Origin: Chersky-840 sp050011815
Lineage (GTDB): Bacteria > Actinomycetota > Acidimicrobiia > Acidimicrobiales > UBA8190
DNA: 64,000 nt
Direction: 5' to 3'
Assembly: GCA_050011815.1 (NCBI GenBank)
Contig: JBEKIJ010000007.1
Span: 1-64,000 of the forward strand
How positions within the stretch are numbered: position 1 is the first letter of the stretch; every line of letters starts with the position of its first letter. Shown piece after piece: positions 62,952 to 64,000 of this stretch. Under the pieces are notes generated by a model. The model saw nothing but the letters and a program-made list of their open reading frames with translations, was not told the origin of the DNA and made no database searches. The translations under genes and the position numbers were made by a program.

Positions 62952-63914
62952 GTGGAGGTTGTCGACGGCCCTGAGCATTGCGTGGCACCGGTGGGGGGCT
63001 CGGCGGTCACCATCGGCGCCTACGACGGCGTGCACCTCGGCCATCGCCACCTGCTGGGCGAGCTCCAGCGCCAGGCGCTGGCGCGCCGGTTGGCGAGCGT
63101 GGTCGTGACCTTCGACCGGCACCCGGCCACGGTCGTCCGGCCGCAATCGGCGCCCTCGATCCTCACCGACCGGGCCCAGAAGCTCGAGCTCCTGGCGAGC
63201 GCGGGCATCGACCGCACGCTCGTGGTGCCCTTCGACCGGGCCCGGGCCAACGAGACCGCCGAGGACTTCGTCCTCGAGGTGCTCGTCCGGGCGCTCGGCG
63301 CCCGCCTGGTCGTGGTGGGAGAGGACTTCCATTTCGGCCACCGCCGGGCCGGCAACGTGGCCCTGCTCACCGAGATGGGGTCCCGACACGGATTCGACGT
63401 GATCGGCATGGCGCTGGAGCAGGACGCCTCGCGCGAGGCGGTGTCGTCGACGCGCATCCGTGAGCTGCTGGCCGCCTGCGACGTCACGGCCGCGGCTCGG
63501 CTGCTCGGCCGTCCCCACCAGGTCCGGGGTGTGGTCGTGCACGGCGACGGGCGGGGGGGCCCCGAACTCGGGTTCCCGACGGCCAACGTCGTCGTCCCCG
63601 AAGGGTTGGCCATGCCCGGTGAGGGGATCTACGCCTGCTGGTACGAGAGGCCCGACGGGTCGCGCCATGCCGCCGCGGCCTCCCTGGGCCGGCGGCCGAC
63701 GTTCCACGCCTCGGCCGAGGGCCCGCTGCTCGAGGTGTACCTCCTGGACTTCAGCGGCGACCTGTACGGGGAACCGGCCCGGGTCTCCTTCGTCTCGCAC
63801 CTCCGCCAGGAACGTCGCTTCGACTCTCCCGAGGCGCTCGTCGCCCAGATGAACGATGACGTCGCCGCGGCCCGCGCCGCGCTGGGGACGGTCTCGGACC
63901 ACCCCCGGTCGTGA
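62952..63914 (+). CDS. ribF: Bifunctional riboflavin kinase/FMN adenylyltransferase
   Basis: A 320-residue enzyme making FMN and FAD. The N-terminal adenylyltransferase half has VTIGAYDGVHLGHRHLL and VSSTRIRELLA; the C-terminal kinase half (from about residue 185) has VVHGDGRGGPELGFPTANV and LGRRPTFHA, and LEVYLLDFSGDLYG. GTG start, probably leaderless. It closes the nusA-infB-truB cluster as in many actinobacteria. Confidence 0.95.
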   Translation: MEVVDGPEHCVAPVGGSAVTIGAYDGVHLGHRHLLGELQRQALARRLASVVVTFDRHPATVVRPQSAPSILTDRAQKLELLASAGIDRTLVVPFDRARANETAEDFVLEVLVRALGARLVVVGEDFHFGHRRAGNVALLTEMGSRHGFDVIGMALEQDASREAVSSTRIRELLAACDVTAAARLLGRPHQVRGVVVHGDGRGGPELGFPTANVVVPEGLAMPGEGIYACWYERPDGSRHAAAASLGRRPTFHASAEGPLLEVYLLDFSGDLYGEPARVSFVSHLRQERRFDSPEALVAQMNDDVAAARAALGTVSDHPRS

Positions 63915-63994
63915 CCGGGCTCCGAGCTGGACTTCTCCACCCCGGCCCGGTGGTCGGGGGCGGGGCGTCGTGGGCGTCTGGCCATAGGCCCTGC

Positions 63995-64000
63995 TAGAGT
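63995..64000 (+). promoter_or_regulatory. Possible -10 element at the window edge
   Basis: TAGAGT (TANNNT) ends the window, 80 bases after ribF. By conserved gene order the next gene could be rpsO, but none of it is visible here. Confidence 0.25.

Overview
The window is a chromosomal segment of a high-GC actinobacterium, most likely class Acidimicrobiia. The gene order tig-clpP-clpX-folC-ndk-mreBCD-PBP2, rne-rplU-rpmA-obgE-proBA and rimP-nusA-infB-rbfA-truB-ribF, together with mtrAB and a whiG-type sigma factor, fits Actinobacteria. A secreted protein built from repeats of the GYWxVASDGGVFAFG type points to Acidimicrobiia, where I know that repeat to be common. The class assignment is inference; no rRNA gene is present.

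Left edge (1-2400): accessory DNA. A decayed integrative element (a Rep-like remnant with an in-frame stop and a frameshifted tyrosine integrase remnant) abuts tRNA-Gly(TCC). It is followed by tRNA-Pro(TGG), a 375-base gap, and a single-pass membrane protein whose N-terminus is three tandem 90-bp repeats.

2401-12152: metabolic genes. These are a serine hydrolase, a quinone-reductase-like oxidoreductase, a dienelactone-hydrolase-like protein, a zinc alcohol dehydrogenase, divergent acetate kinase and phosphoketolase (acetyl-phosphate made by one and cashed for ATP by the other), a Ppx/GppA protein, a small zinc ribbon, and a maleylpyruvate-isomerase-family protein.

12210-32487: housekeeping. 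Trigger factor and ClpXP (folding and proteolysis), FolC, Ndk, the MreBCD-PBP2 wall elongation cluster (without rodA), a radical-SAM pair, RNase E/G, L21, L27, ObgE, proline synthesis (ProB, ProA) and a MoxR ATPase.

32495-44719: VWA protein, histidine phosphatase, secreted GH25-like repeat protein, class II DAHP synthase divergent from NadD, RsfS preceded by a candidate 31-codon leaderless ORF, the MtrA-MtrB-GerMN lipoprotein module, an orphan peptide-binding lipoprotein, and XerC.

44728-64000: WhiG-type sigma factor, rpsB-tsf-pyrH-frr-cdsA-dxr-rseP-ispG (translation, UMP kinase, phospholipid and MEP isoprenoid synthesis), proS on the other strand, then rimP-nusA-ylxR-infB-rbfA-truB-ribF behind a strong promoter and a perfect 11-bp hairpin leader. 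The window ends at a TAGAGT hexamer that probably begins the next promoter.

Many genes overlap by 4 bases (ATGA/GTGA), implying translational coupling. At least ten genes without a Shine-Dalgarno site have a TANNNT hexamer 5-11 bases before the start codon, suggesting widespread leaderless transcription. I found no CRISPR array, intact mobile element, defence system or biosynthetic cluster. The most novel-looking items are the repeat membrane protein, the small ORF before rsfS, and the regulatory sites at mreB and rimP.
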